Of a DNA stretch of 64,000 nt, positions 1-11,640 are shown piece by piece (positions within the stretch are counted from its first letter, which is position 1; each line of letters starts with the position of its first letter). The stretch covers positions 682,001 through 746,000 of the forward strand of contig JAIQDT010000841.1 of the NCBI GenBank assembly GCA_021521415.1, read 5' to 3'. A program made the translations under genes and the position numbers. Source of the DNA: Bidens hawaiensis (taxonomy: Eukaryota; Streptophyta; Magnoliopsida; Asterales; Asteraceae). Below the pieces are notes generated by a model. It had not been told where the DNA came from. It made no database searches and worked only from the letters and a program-made list of their open reading frames with translations.

Positions 1-539
1 TGCAACCATTCTCTATTCACAAAGGAAAATGGTCACGTTCGACAACTTAAAGTTATGGTTCGTATGACGTTTGCATGGTATGATTTGGCCTAATAAGTTC
101 CAGCACCCTTTTTCGAACCCTCCAGGTAAGCAACCGGGTCCCGCGTCTGATTGGGATTTATACGCATTGCTTATCCTTAGGTTTAAAAACCTTGGTGTCA
201 AGGGTTCGAAAAAAACAAGTGTGTCACCCTTCTAGTTACTACATACCCGTCACGTAGAACCAACTTTAAGAGGATTGAAAATCGTTTTTTTTAGAAAAAT
301 AAATAGATAAAAAAAATAAAATAAATTGTTTAGGCATAAGCCTTGGATTTTGTGTGTGAATAGGTGTACATGTGACCCTATAAAACGTAATAAATTTGAG
401 CGTGTGAATGAATTTAATAAAAGTGCGGGCATATAACACATAGGGTATACATTCAATTCGGGGCCCTAAAATAAACTATAACTATACTAGGCCGATACGT
501 CAAACAACCTATCTTATAGTTACGGCTCTGATACCAATC
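1..539 (-). mobile_element. 5' leader fragment of a minus-strand LTR element
   Basis: This stretch lies just downstream (on the minus strand) of a primer-binding site, so it should be the untranslated leader of a minus-strand LTR retrotransposon that runs off the left edge of the window. I see no gag motif in any frame. Small open frames here are short, AT-rich and unlike known retroelement proteins, so I do not call a gene. Confidence 0.45.
525..536 (-). other. Primer-binding site, initiator-Met tRNA type
   Basis: On the minus strand the 12 bases read TGGTATCAGAGC, the usual plant primer site complementary to the 3' end of initiator Met-tRNA. It sits 3 bases inside a sequence ending GGGTGTTACA, the 3' terminus of an LTR. 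This fixes the element's orientation as minus and the LTR edge at 540. Confidence 0.8.
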
Positions 540-2361
540 TGTAACACCCAGGCTTTAAGCGGAATACGCCCGGGTGTAACGTACATATCACTCATAGCTC
601 GTAACACTATTTAAAGCGGCAATAATTATATCATTTCATTTCGTAACGTAACAAGTACCGAATTATTCATAATTAAAAAAAACTCTTCATCAAAACAAAT
701 AATAAGTTCTTTATTCAAATATCCTAAGGTATACTAGTGATCTTCATCCTTAGCATGCCATTGATTCAACCTGTAGCACGTTGAAAATAATATATTTGTC
801 AACAATTAAGTTGGTGAGTTTTCATAAGTTTTTAAGTATACATATATATGAAAGACACGATTCAACATTCGTAATGTAATAAATATCCAAGCGTAAAGTA
901 AATGAAATCAATTAATGTCGTCCTCCCGTTCCTTTAGCCGAGGCCGTAGTAATAGGGGAAATGAGAACCATCTTACGAACAACCGAAGTCATAACGTTAG
1001 ACGGCGTAGGTACGTCCCGTCAGACCCTCCCACTATGTGTATGCGTTTGCGTAACTTCCACCATAAGAATAGTAAACATGTTGCAAGCAAATTCACGTAT
1101 AATCATAAACAATATGCAAGAATAATATTAACATGTACGCAAATTTTGAATCGGTTTGTAAATAAGCACATAAGTAACAAGGTAAAAACTTGTGACATAC
1201 AACAACCCAAAAATATTAAAAGCGTTAAAATGGGGTTATGAAGAACTCACTTGGATTAGGGAATACGATAATGAGGAGATGATTACAATTAACGCAACTA
1301 GATGGTTCTGCGAGAAGTCCCGGTTATTTGTCCTAGTTATTAAAGTATATACGAAATAAATATCTAAAACAATGTACACGAACTAAAGACAAGAATAAAC
1401 ATGGGTTTATAATCTATTTGGGATCGTTAAAGGGTTCACATAAAATTTATGTATAAGAAAATTTTATTAGTTTAAATATTTAAAAATTCGTTTTTATTAT
1501 TATTATCTATGTTATTATTATTATAAAAAATGAAAGTATATATACTTTTAATTGATTATGTATATATGTATACATACATATATACTCGAAAAACGTTTAA
1601 CGAGAATTTATTATTGAAAGTTTAATAGTGTTTGGTTCATTAAAAAAGTGTACATTTTATTAGGTGTTAATGTAATTAAAGTTTTAAGTAAAAAGCATAC
1701 ATTTGATTAAATAAATAATAATAAAAATGAAAGAAATAAAATGAATAACAAAAAAATACCAAAAACCGGACCAGGGGGGATTCGAAACTGCGCCCCTGGC
1801 CGGGTCTCGATAATACAACCTGAGTGTTGGCCAACTGAGCTAGTGGCTTATTCGTTTAGTTTATGAAACACAAAATATATAACCAGTAATTCCAGTTATC
1901 TCTAAACCATAAGAACCCTAGGAACGAAATTAATCCCAAACCAAGATCATTTGCCCTCTGTCACATGAAATTGACAAAGTGCTTGTAATCCCTACTGAAA
2001 ATCGATCTAAAAGCATGTAACAGTTACCTTGTTCGTGTATGAATTGAACGCGAACGATGAGTTAGGGTTTACGGCCAAAAGTGGAAATCAAACGAGGTCA
2101 AGAACTGCTTATTAGCTGCAATTATCTTAGGGTTTTGCTTCCGGATTGTGAAGAGGTGGTGTATGCACATTTAATTGCATTTTGGTTGTATATTTATAGA
2201 GTTAAGGGTCAAATCAGTCCGCAGCCCTAATTAACGGAATTGATTCAATCCGATGCGAATTAGCTGTCAATTTACGCGTTATACTATAATAGGAAGGAGC
2301 GTGTATGATGAGGATCATTCTAATTAAACCAAAACCCGTGATTTGGAGGTCAAACAAAATC
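540..2361 (-). repeat. LTR of a minus-strand gypsy-like element, split by C1
   Basis: The left edge is fixed by the TG (CA on the minus strand) next to the primer site. A minus-strand TATA sequence, CTATAAATATA, lies at 2189-2199, so the piece left of it would be R-U5 and the piece right of it U3. The copia element C1 inserted at 2361, inside U3. The U3 remainder should resume after 15856, but I could not find its outer terminus. No protein is encoded here, and open frames such as 915-1241 have no recognisable motif. Confidence 0.55.
1768..1850 (-). other. tRNA-derived sequence (degenerate tRNA or SINE head)
   Basis: On the minus strand, TAGCTCAGTTGG (1831-1842) matches the Pol III A box exactly. 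A B-box-like AGTTTCGAATCC follows at 1778-1789, at the spacing normal for a tRNA gene. The B box has one extra or changed base, and I could not draw a clean cloverleaf with acceptor stem. A decayed tRNA or the head of a tRNA-derived SINE is more likely than a working tRNA gene. Confidence 0.4.
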
Positions 2362-2761
2362 TGTTGGTTCATGATGTCAGTAGTTCAGTATCTAGTGTCT
2401 GTAATCGTGTTAGTTTGTTTTGTTTTGGTTTAAATAGGTTGTCTCACAAGTTCGCCTGATATAAGCGAACTTGTGGACAAGCGAAATTATTGACAACTTC
2501 GCCTAGTCTGTTAGGCGAAGTTGTCGAAGGCATTTTAAGCCTTGGCTACGGCTTGTTTTAGTTAAGTTTTCCAGAACGTGTAATTGTGATTGAACATCAC
2601 GTGTTGAAGGGTTGCAATACAACGTGTCTTTTGAGTATTGTAACGTGTATTTGTGCTTGGTTTTAACGTATATCGCATTGAACACTCGTATCGTCTTACT
2701 TAGGAATTCCGCACCTACGTAGTACGAGATACTTCCGTGTAGATCCGGCTGGGAACCTACA
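2362..2761 (+). repeat. C1 5' LTR
   Basis: Begins TGTTGGTTCATG and ends GGGAACCTACA, matching the 3' LTR at 15453-15851. A perfect 14-bp inverted repeat (GACAACTTCGCCTA and its complement, 6-base loop) spans about 2494-2528. A looser one (ACAAGTTCGC with GCGAACTTGT) lies just before it at about 2447-2475. Both sit directly upstream of a TATA-like stretch at about 2533-2540, which reads GCATTATAAG in the 3' LTR. Confidence 0.93.
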
Positions 2762-2763
2762 AT

Positions 2764-2775
2764 TGGTATCAGAGC
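2764..2775 (+). other. C1 primer-binding site (initiator-Met tRNA)
   Basis: TGGTATCAGAGC two bases after the 5' LTR end, the standard copia primer for minus-strand DNA synthesis. Confidence 0.92.
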
Positions 2776-2969
2776 ATTTGCTCGTGATTGTGTGGTTCGG
2801 GATTATCACACGAGTGTAGAAATCATTCCGTTCGACTATTCGTGGGACGAGTTTACGTTGAAATACCGAGTTTTTGTGTCCTACCCATCTCCCACTATCA
2901 ATTATAAACCATTACACCTTCGCATACCTCACAATACGTCAAATTAAAACCTGCAAAAACCTTGTGTTC

Positions 2970-3135
2970 ATCAGGCGAAGTTGCCGTCACTGTTCGTAGG
3001 GTTTGGGCGAAGTTATAAGTTTAAGCGAAGTTATCATCAAGCGAAGTTGTCATTAAGCGAAGTTGTCATCAAGCGAAGTTAAGAGTTTCAGCGAAGTTAA
3101 GCTTAAGCGAAGTTAAGAATAACTTCGCCTACTGA
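2970..3135 (+). repeat. GCGAAGTT motif array in the C1 leader
   Basis: About eight direct copies of (A/G)GCGAAGTT(A/G), spaced 15-25 bases apart, close with one inverted copy, AACTTCGCCTA. The motif is the same as the U3 hairpin of this element and the array before the extra ORF (11641-12370). The array lies in the untranslated leader between the primer site and the gag start. Confidence 0.8.
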
Positions 3136-3203
3136 TCACTGTTCAAATTAAAAAAATTTTTTTTTTTTGTTTTGAGTGTTTTCAAGTCGTGTTTCTTACA
3201 GCG

Positions 3204-4103
3204 ATGACTTCGATAAACATCACGGAACTGGTGAAAAAGGAAGTTGAGGCCGGTTCAGCAACTAAGGCTCCGAAAATGCTTAAGGGTACCGATTTCGTTG
3301 CTTGGAAAGATCGGTTTGAACAGTATGTTAAATATCAAGATGCTAAGATGTGGGTGTGCATACAAGATGGATACATTCCACCAACGGCCTTGTTTGAGGG
3401 TCGTGATCAAATAAAGAATTACAGTAAGATGGATGAGGAGGAGAGGAAAATGTATGAGGCAGAGAGTAAAGCTCATGCGATGATCACCATGGCTCTTCCA
3501 CAAGAGATTCTTCACACCTTCAGGAAATACAAAACCGCTAGAGAGTTATGGGAAGCGTTAGAAAATCGATATGAAGGTAATGTGGGGATACGTGCATCCA
3601 AAATTAAGCTACTAAAAACCCAATTCTCGGTGTTCAAATATTTGAAAAATGAATCACTTGATGATATCATCACAAGATATTATCACCTGATGACCGAACT
3701 CAGAAATTACTCCATTGTATACAAAGAAGAGGAGATATTCGAGAAACTTCTTGATGCTCTTCCACCGAAATGGGAAATGTACACGGTTTTGATGAGAGAA
3801 GATAAAGAGTTTGCCAATAACAATTTGGAAACAGCAGTCAATAAATTACGAACTTTTGAACTTAACATGGTTCGGAAAGAGACACCAACTGATCAGGTTC
3901 AGGATCCGGGAATGCATGGTGCGAAAGTTACTTCAAGTTCAAGTACAAAGTCAGAATCCTCTACTTATTACTCAAAGGGAGACTCAAACTCAAATTCAAC
4001 TCAGGATGGTCATGTGACTCTCAACATGGATGGTGATGTATGTTTCGTAGCTGCAGGTAGTAATTCTTCAAAACCTCAAGCCACAACTGGTAACATTTCA
4101 TAA
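3204..4103 (+). pseudogene. gag: C1 gag, N-terminal part
   Basis: Encodes the copia Gag structural protein that assembles the cytoplasmic virus-like particle. I chose the ATG at 3204 over the in-frame ATG at 3189 because MTSINITELVKKE is the more typical start; this is a judgement. Visible features are a W-K-x-R-F-E-x-Y motif near residue 35 and the helical LWEALENRYEG and DIITRYYHLMTELR segments of the UBN2-type gag domain. The frame stops at 4101 (TAA) and then continues in the same frame to 4583, so the stop is a premature nonsense codon rather than the natural end. Confidence 0.85.
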
Positions 4104-5029
4104 AATGTTCCAACCAACAACTACTCACAGATTCCCATGAGTGTTAAATTAGCTGAACATCAGTTTTCTCTCTATGCATCTTTCATTGCATCTTATAAGA
4201 ATTACATCAAAAGTAAAATAGTCGATCCCGCAACTTTGGATGAAGACTATGATCAGATTGATGCTGATGATCTAGAAGAGATGGATCTGCAGTGGCAGAT
4301 GGCTATGATAGTAAGACGGGTTAAAAGATTCATGAAGAAAACGGGTAGAAAGTTCGTTGGCGAAAGACCAGGTTTTGACAAATCAAAGGTTAGATGTTAC
4401 AACTGTCAACAAAATGTCACTTTGCTAAGGAATGTACAAATGAGAGAGTCGAACGTAGTCAGAACAGGCCTGCACAACAGAATGGGGGAGGTAGTGAGAA
4501 TAGGGCTATGGTATCTAGACACAATGGTGGGTATAACTGGAATCTACAGGTTGAGGAAGTCATCGAACAGGCAAATTTGGTGAACATCGAAACTGCAGGA
4601 AGTGAGAAAGAAACGGGAGAAAATCAAGCTTACATGGCAGAAGTGAACGATCAGCTCTCTGAGGTAAGTTCTGAACTTCATTGTATGCAATGTGAAAATC
4701 TGTTTGAACAATTGAAAACAGTAACTGATCAGTTTGTTAGTTTGGACGCTCAATTTTAAACGCTAAAAGAAGATTATCATTACACTAAAATTAGAGAAAA
4801 CAGTTACTCGGTAAAAATAAAAGCTAGTGAAAAAGATATCAGAAGTCTTAAAGCCAATCTAGCTGATAAAATACAGGTAATTGATCTTAGTTATGAAGTG
4901 TTAGAGGAAAAAACCAAACTAATTGCTGAAAGGGATAAACAGATAGCTGATTACCAGGTAAAAGTGGTGGAATTAAACAGAAAATTGAACAATTTAGAAA
5001 TTCCTCAGCAATGCTTGATCACATCGTAA
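4104..5029 (+). pseudogene. gag: C1 gag middle: zinc knuckle and coiled coil
   Basis: Continues gag after the stop at 4101. A first CCHC zinc knuckle (C-Y-N-C-Q-Q... H-F-A-K-E-C) at about 4391-4436 is split by a frameshift inside it. The second half is read in another frame through 4759 and is broken there by TAA. The frame then goes on to about 5029 with a Lys/Glu/Leu-rich stretch (residues such as EKDIRSLKANLADKIQ) that has the heptad look of a coiled coil. Long coiled-coil gag extensions are a feature of SIRE-type elements. The protein cannot be made intact. Confidence 0.75.
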
Positions 5030-6147
5030 GTGTTCAACGTTCCCCAGTTAACAAAGGGGGAATTGGATTTTCTGAAGTTCCACCACCGTATAACCATAAC
5101 TATACGTATGATCTTAGTAATCAGAAATCTGTTGATGTTGAGATTAGTCAGACAGTTCCTGTCAAAATTTCGATTAAATAACCTGGAGTTAGTAAAAACG
5201 AAACGAGTAAACCTGTTTCGGATGTTAAAATTTATGTTCCTAACTCTGTCTCATCAAATTCGGACAAGAAATCCGAATCGGGTGAGATAAAAGAAGAGGT
5301 AGTATTACTAAAACGTGGGGAGGAATATAAGCCAACTGAAAAGAACTCTCCCCTTAACCCGTTTGTCCCACCATATGTTAGAAAAAACGTATAGTACTGC
5401 AACCTCAACATCTGAAACAACTGTCGAGACGAAAGTTGAACACATGAGTTGTTTCAGATGCAATCAAATAGGACACCCGATTGTTGATTGTCCTCTAAAT
5501 CAGAGAAAATTCAGAGGCATGAGGCCTCCAAAAACTGAAAATAAATCGAATGGTAATTACTATACTGGGAAGAATGCGAACTCACCAAATTTCAGACATT
5601 GGACTTATCCAAGATGTCAAAGAAATCAATCTCAGTTTTTCCCAGGTAACAACCAAACCACCAATTATAATTCAACTAATTCACGACAGTTTGGGTGGCC
5701 TCATAGTCAATCCACTAGAAGGTATCCTTTTAGAACTTACAGAAGTCATTTTCAAACTGACTTTGGGCAACCAAAGTACTAGAGGCCGTTTAACAGATTT
5801 AATCGACCCAAGACCAGTAGGTCTTGGGTCCCCAGATTTTAATCCTTTTCTTTAATCATGCAGGAACAGTTGAACAGGGCTGCAAACAATCTGTGGGTTG
5901 TGGATAGTGGCTGTTCCCGGCACATGACTGGTAACAAGAATTTGTTACACGAATGGAAACCTGTTCAAGGAGGTAGGGTAAGTTTTGCTGGAGAGAGTGG
6001 TGGTAAAATTACTGGTATTGGAACTGTGACAAATGGTAAAATGAAGTTAGAAAAGGTGAATTTTGTTGAGGAATTGAAGCATAATTTGTTAAGCGTGTCT
6101 CAGATTTGTGACAAAGAGTACACAGTACACTTTACTAAAAATGAAGC
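5028..6147 (+). repeat. Tandem duplication copy 1 (1,120 bp)
   Basis: The 1,120 bases from here repeat directly in the following copy with only about four substitutions and two 1-bp indels that I can see. The unit covers the gag C-terminus with the second zinc knuckle and the N-terminal half of the protease. The exact edge is ambiguous by a few bases because the junction shows short imperfect homology (AAGTGTTC versus AATTGTTC). Confidence 0.95.
5315..5782 (+). pseudogene. gag: C1 gag C-terminus, copy 1 (second zinc knuckle)
   Basis: Holds a complete CX2CX4HX4C knuckle, CFRCNQIGHPIVDC (about 5447-5488), followed by an Asn/Gln/Ser-rich tail typical of the nucleocapsid end of Gag. The frame upstream is interrupted by a stop at 5179-5181, where copy 2 has GAA. 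A 1-bp insertion in an A run near 5386 shifts the frame relative to copy 2. Stops at 5780 and 5837 separate it from the protease start at 5858 in the same frame. Confidence 0.75.
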
Positions 6148-6913
6148 AAGTGTTCAACGTTCCCCAGTTAACAAAGGGGGAATTGGATTTTCTGAAGTTC
6201 CACCACCGTATAACCATAACTATACGTATGATCTTAGTAATCAGAAATCTGTTGATGTTGAGATTAGTCAGACAGTTCCTGTCAAAATTTCGATTAAAGA
6301 ACCTGGAGTTAGTAAAAACGAAACGAGTAAACCTGTTTCGGATGTTAAAATTTATGTTCCTAACTCTGTCTCATCAAATTCGGACAAGAAATCCGAATCG
6401 GGTGAGATAAAAGAAGAGGTAGTATTACTAAAACGTGGGGAGGAATATAAGCCAACTGAAAAGAACTCTCCCCTTAACCCGTTTGTCCCACCATATGTTA
6501 GAAAAACGGATAGTACTGCAACCTCAACATCTGAAACAACTGTCGAGACGAAAGTTGAACACATGAGTTGTTTCAGATGCAATCAAATAGGACACCCGAT
6601 TGTTGATTGTCCTCTAAATCAGAGAAAATTCAGAGGCATGAGGCCTCCGAAAACTGAAAATAAATCGAATGGTAATTACTATACTGGGAAGAATGCGAAC
6701 TCACCAAATTTCAGACATTGGACTTATCCAAGATGTCAAAGAAATCAATCTCAGTTTTTCCCAGGTAACAACCAAACCACCAATTATAATTCAACTAATT
6801 CACGACAGTTTGGGTGGCCTCATAGTCAATCCACTAGAAGGTATCCTTTTAGAACTTACAGAAGTCATTTTCAAACTGACTTTTGGGCAACCAAAGTACT
6901 AGAGGCCGTTTAA
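5858..6913 (+). pseudogene. C1 protease copy 1 fused to duplicated gag tail
   Basis: Starts with the aspartic-protease region; the catalytic DSG is in NNLWVVDSGCSRHMTG. After about 97 residues it runs through the duplication junction (about 6148) into the second copy of the gag C-terminus, including the CFRCNQIGHPIVDC knuckle. It ends at 6911-6913 because copy 2 has one extra T before GGGCAACC. The fusion is therefore a product of the tandem duplication and not an ancestral protein. The protease half lacks its C-terminal part. Confidence 0.8.
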
Positions 6914-7267
6914 CAGATTTAATCGACCCAAGACCAGTAGGTCTTGGGTCCCCAGATTTTAATCCTTTTCTTTAATCATGCAGGAACAGTTGAACAGGGC
7001 TGCAAACAATCTGTGGGTTGTGGATAGTGGCTGTTCCCGGCACATGACTGGTAACAAGAATTTGTTACACGAATGGAAACCTGTTCAAGGAGGTAGGGTA
7101 AGTTTTGCTGGAGAGAGTGGTGGTAAAATTACTGGTATTGGAACTGTGACAAATGGTAAAATGAAGTTAGAAAAGGTGAATTTTGTTGAGGAATTGAAGC
7201 GTAATTTGTTAAGCGTGTCTCAGATTTGTGACAAAGAGTACACAGTACACTTTACTAAAAATGAAGC
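6148..7267 (+). repeat. Tandem duplication copy 2 (1,120 bp)
   Basis: Second copy of the 5028-6147 unit. It joins the continuous protease-integrase frame at its right end. The two copies differ less from each other (roughly 0.4% substitutions by eye) than the two LTRs do (roughly 2%), which suggests the duplication happened after C1 inserted. Confidence 0.95.
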
Positions 7268-8633
7268 AATTGTTCTGTATCCTGGTTTCAAGATACCCGA
7301 GGCATGGGTGGTGATGAAAGCTCCAAGAGAAAAGAACACTTATGTAATGGATATGCGGTCAACTGAGATGGCAACAGAAGAGTCATGTCTTCTGTCAAAG
7401 GCAACTGAATCTGAGTCTGAATTATGGCATCGAAGAATGGGACATCTACATCTTCAAAAAATGAACTACATTGTCAAGAATGGGCTGGTGCTTGGTGTTC
7501 TCTTGAAAAATTTTAACTTTGAAGACCAATGCTTATCGTGCAAGAAAGGAAAGCAACACAAGAAACCTCATCACTTCAAGAAGGTTAATTCAATAGTCAG
7601 TACCCTAGACCTACTTCACATGGATCTCTTCGGTCCCGTGAATGTAAAGAGTCTAGGTGGAACATCATACTGCTTGGTAATAACCGATGATTACTCTCGA
7701 TACTCTTGGGTGTACTTTCTGAAGACAAAAGATGAGACGGTTCAGTTGGTAATTAACCTGATTACCAAGGTTGAAAATATTGTGGGGAGAAAGGTTAAGT
7801 ACATCAGGAGTGATAATGGGACAGAGTTCAAGAACTACCAGATGGAGATATTCTGCTTACAGAAAGGGATAGACCACCAGTACAGCGCCCCGTATACTCC
7901 GCAACAAAATGGAGTGGCTGAGAGGAAGAACAGGACGCTAATTGAAGGAGCCAGAACCATGCTGGCTGATGCTAAACTTCCCGTGGTGTTCTGGGCTGAA
8001 GCTGTTGCAACAGCTTGTTATATCCTTAATCGTGTATTAACTGTTAAAAGATTGAATAAAACTTGTTATGAACTTATGCATGGTCGAAAGCCAAACTTGA
8101 ATGGTGTTGAACCTTTCGGGTCCCCATGTACGATATTAAAGACGAACTCGAAATTTGGTGAGAAAGCCGACGAAGGTATTTTAGTCGGATATGTTGTTGG
8201 GACACCCAACAAAAGAGTCTTTAATCTATCGAACATCAAGGTTGAGGTGGTATGTAACACTGACATCACAAGTTACAAACCACCAAAGCCTAGCATGGGA
8301 CCCGCTGAAGCTTTCGACTATGATAAACTGTTCAAATCTTTTAATATGCCTTACTTGGATTTTGCAGAAGTTGATGAGAAAATTGCTTCACAGATTCTGT
8401 ATGATGAGGAAGATAATATTGTGCCCCGTCCGAGATACGATGAATGTCAACCTTCCTCATCAAGTGCCGTTGATATTCCTGCTGCCTCTACTGAGGAAGA
8501 ATTCTACAATCCTTTTCTCTCTCAACACCAATCACCCATTGATGAACTCTCTTCGAACTTGGAAAACAATCTGGGAGTCAGTACGGTTCCGACTACTGGA
8601 GTTCACAAAAATCATCCTTTGGAGAACGTGTAA
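6978..8633 (+). pseudogene. pol: C1 protease and integrase
   Basis: A 551-residue open frame. Protease DSG lies near residue 17. The integrase zinc-binding module has H-x-H (LWHRRMGHLH) and C-x2-C (CLSCKKGKQ). The integrase core has the D,D35E residues: D in LLHMDLFGP, D in YIRSDNGTEF and E in NGVAERKNRTL. All catalytic residues are present. The frame stops at 8631-8633 (TAA) but continues in the same frame into RT, so the stop is premature. In copia elements this is one polyprotein cleaved by its own protease; integrase inserts the cDNA into the nuclear genome. Confidence 0.88.
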
Positions 8634-10286
8634 GGTGATCTGTCTGATGGTGTACAAACAAGACAAAGCTTGAATGAGCACACCTGTGTTTACGCAAGCA
8701 TTAAGGAAACGGGTATCATTAATGAATGCTTGTACACCTGCTTCATCAGTCAGATTGAACCAAAGAACTATCAAATGGCTCTCAAGGATAGCTCGTGGGT
8801 CGAAGCCATGCAAGAAGAGTTAGCCCAGTTCGAGAAGATGGAAGTATAGAAATTAGTTGCAAAACTGAAGAATGTGCATGCAATTGGCACCAAATGGGTT
8901 TTCAAATGTAAGAGAGATGAGAAAGGGATAATCATAAGAAACAAGGCGAGGCTGGTAGTAAAAGGGTTTAATCAGTAAGAAGGGATCGACTACAATGAAG
9001 TGTTTGCTCCTGTGGCAAGATTGGAAGAGATTCGACTATTTTTGGCATTTGCTGCACACAATGAGATGAAGGTGTTCCAGCTAGACGTGAAAAGTGCTTT
9101 TCTTAATGGTAGAGTCGATGAGGTAGTATACGTTGAACAATCTCCAGGTTTTCCTGACCCAGACTTTCCTGATCATGTGTACAAGCTGAATAAAGCGCTA
9201 TATAGACTACATCAGGCCCCTCGTGCCTGGTACGCAACCTTATCTGATTACCTACTTGAGAATGGGTTCAAAAGAGGAAAGATCGACAGCATGCTTTTCG
9301 TCAAGAGAAAAGGGGGAGATTTTCTTCTAGTTTAAGTCTACGTGGACGACATCATCTTTGCTGCATCAAAAGTCGCCATGTGTCAGGAATTTGAAGAAGT
9401 CATGAAAAAGAGGTTTGAAATGAGTGCAATGGGTGAATTAACTTTCTTTTTAGGATTGCAGGTTGATCAGAAGAAAGATGGGATGTTCATCCATCAAACA
9501 AAATATGTCCAAGACGTACTCAAACGCTTCAAGATGGAGGAAAGCACTCCATTTGAGACTCCAGTTTGCATCAACCACAAACTGGGTGCTGATTCAGACA
9601 GTGATTCAGACGTGGACCCCACCCAATATCGAGCAATCATAGGTTCCTTAATGTATTTAACTGCATCTAGACCTGATATTTTGTTTGCAGTTTGTCTTTG
9701 TGCTCGATTTCAGGCAACCCCGAAGGAATCTCACATCAAGGGAGTGAAGAGGATATTGCGGTATCTCAAAGGCAAGCCTAAGCTGGGATTGTGGTACACG
9801 AAAGGGGGAGACCTGGACTTGGTTGCTTACACGGATTCTGACTATGGAGGTTGCAATCAGAATAGGAAGTCGACAACCGGTGGTTGCCAGTTTCTGGGTG
9901 GAAGATTGGTGTCATGGCAATGCAAGAAGCAGACCTCAGTAGCCATTTCTACCTGTGAAGCAGAGTACATGGCAGCATCGAACTGCTGCTCCCAGGTTCT
10001 TTGGATACAACAGCAATTGTGCGATTACGGTCTGAATTTCACTCAAACTCCTATTTGCATTGATAACACTGCTGCAATCTCAGTAACTAACAATCCCGTA
10101 AAACATAGCAAAACTAAACACATTGACATTCGTCATCATTTTATACGGGATTGTGCTGAGAAGAAATTAATAGTGCTCGAAAAGGTTGATTCGTTAGATA
10201 ATTTCGCTGATCTTTTTACTAAAGCGTTTTACCGAACTCGTTTTCAAAATCTTGTTGAGTTTAATGGGATGATCAATCCCGAGTAA
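8634..10286 (+). pseudogene. pol: C1 reverse transcriptase and RNase H
   Basis: Same frame as the integrase. RT motifs include GTKWVFKCKRDEKG, KARLVVKGF, FAPVARLEEIR, QLDVKSAFLNG and the catalytic YVDD (about 9339-9350). RNase H follows with AYTDSDYGG, STCEAEYMA and a C-terminal DLFTKAF. Premature stops lie at 8848 (where Trp is normal), 8977 and 9333 (where Gln is normal; both fit CAA to TAA). The last sits one codon before the VYVDD block. RNase H reaches a plausible natural end at 10284-10286. RT copies packaged RNA inside the particle; this copy cannot encode it intact. Confidence 0.9.
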
Positions 10287-10600
10287 CAGTGTTTCTCGTT
10301 TCTATTATTAAAAAAAAAACCATCCCTATCGCTTAGAATTATGTCGGTTGCTTCAGTTTGAAGGACACATCTTCGGATATGTTTGGTCCTTACTTCTACT
10401 AGTAGATTATGAGGATAGCCATTGACCAGATGACTGAAAGTGACTGGGGCGGTTTATGATGGGTTTTGTGCTTGCGCTGAAAAATAGTCGTTCATACTTA
10501 GTTAGAAAGACACATACTCGTATGTGGTCGGTCCAGCTGATCCATTGGATCTTCAGGATAGCCGTTTACCTGATGACTTTGACTTGATCGGGGCGATAGA
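10287..10600 (+). other. Conserved tandem module after C1 pol
   Basis: Two diverged copies of an approximately 130-bp non-coding unit (about 10327-10455 and 10470-10600). Each contains, in order, AA(T/A)...GTCG, a GGTC block (TTTGGTCC in the first copy, CGGTCCA in the second), AGGATAGCC(A/G)TT, a CCAGATGAC or CCTGATGAC block and GGGGCG. The same ordered blocks, also twice, occur on the minus strand after the C2 RNase H (63340-63612). Conservation outside coding sequence between diverged elements suggests a function in RNA or DNA, not identified here. Confidence 0.65.
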
Positions 10601-11640
10601 ATGTAAAATTTTTTTTAGGGAGATGATATAACTTTTCAAGTCTATAACTTCGTAAGAAGTTTCAATACAGTGTTTCTAAGAAAATTGATCCAACCTTGGA
10701 AAATGATACACAAACTAATTCTGTGTGCTTAACTAGTGAAGTTATTAGGCCTAAAAGACTCTAGCACAGTCATTGTATGTTATGGTAGCTTTTTATGGTG
10801 CGTAAAAGTAGAAGTGATACTAACTAAATCTTCTCGATTTAAAGTGGAGACTCATTCAGAGTTGTGTATGTCTCCATATACATCTTTCCGAATGATAGGC
10901 AGAAAAGCAATTACCCAGTCATACACGAGCCCGTGAGTGTTCTGATTTCCAAGAAGAGAGTATGTCAAGTACCTGCAGTGATCCAGATTCGGGACTTGCA
11001 GTAGTCTACTGTTATGAAGCTATGTAAATCTTTATTATTTAAAAAAAATAAAAAAAAAAATAATATGATGATGATGTTAAGCCTTCTGAAGCCTATCATG
11101 TTATGCTTATCAATCAAGAGGCGATAAAGAGAACGGGAAGAAGACTCTAAAGATCAAGATGTACTTACTGTTTAATCAGACACTACGGGTCGAGGTCAAC
11201 TCATGGTGACTCAGGGAAAGTCAAATAAGCTTTGAGAATAGATGGGAGGCATCACAATCTCTGATGTGTTGTCCATTTAAATTTTGAGCTTAATTGTACC
11301 TAATCCGTATCACAGAAGCGATGAAAACCGTACTAAGTTGTTTACCTGCTTACAACCTATTTCTTTATGTCATAATACCGCTAAACATGGATCTATGTGA
11401 CAGTCACTTAACTAGTATGATTCCTGTTCGGATCTTTTCTAAAACATGCTAGTCCCTGTCAAGACTGAAATTTGATCCCGTGTACTTTATTTCTAAAATT
11501 TTCATTGCATATGTCGTTTTATGGTATAAAACTTGGTTACTTGGTCGTTGAACGTAACATTTAAATCTTTAAAGGAAGTTTTAAAAGACAATTGCATAAT
11601 GTTCAAATTTATAAGGGTCTGTAGTGTAAATTTTAATACT
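10601..11640. other. C1 non-coding spacer between pol and extra ORF
   Basis: About 1 kb without a credible gene. The small frame at 10736-10936 has no motif. Patches (for example around CATTGTATG near 10770) resemble the matching C2 spacer at 62400-63300, so the region is a shared, diverged part of the element and not an unrelated insert. Confidence 0.5.

Noticed and set aside
915..1241. 108-codon ORF with Arg/Ser-rich start
   Set aside because: Lies in an LTR, has no homologue I recognise, and its composition follows local repeats.
2970..3135. CRISPR-like array of regularly spaced short repeats
   Set aside because: Plant retroelement leader; repeats are 8-11 bp with unequal short spacers, mixed orientation and no cas genes.
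5858..6913. Novel protease-nucleocapsid fusion protein
   Set aside because: Explained fully by the 1,120-bp tandem duplication; the join is at the duplication edge.
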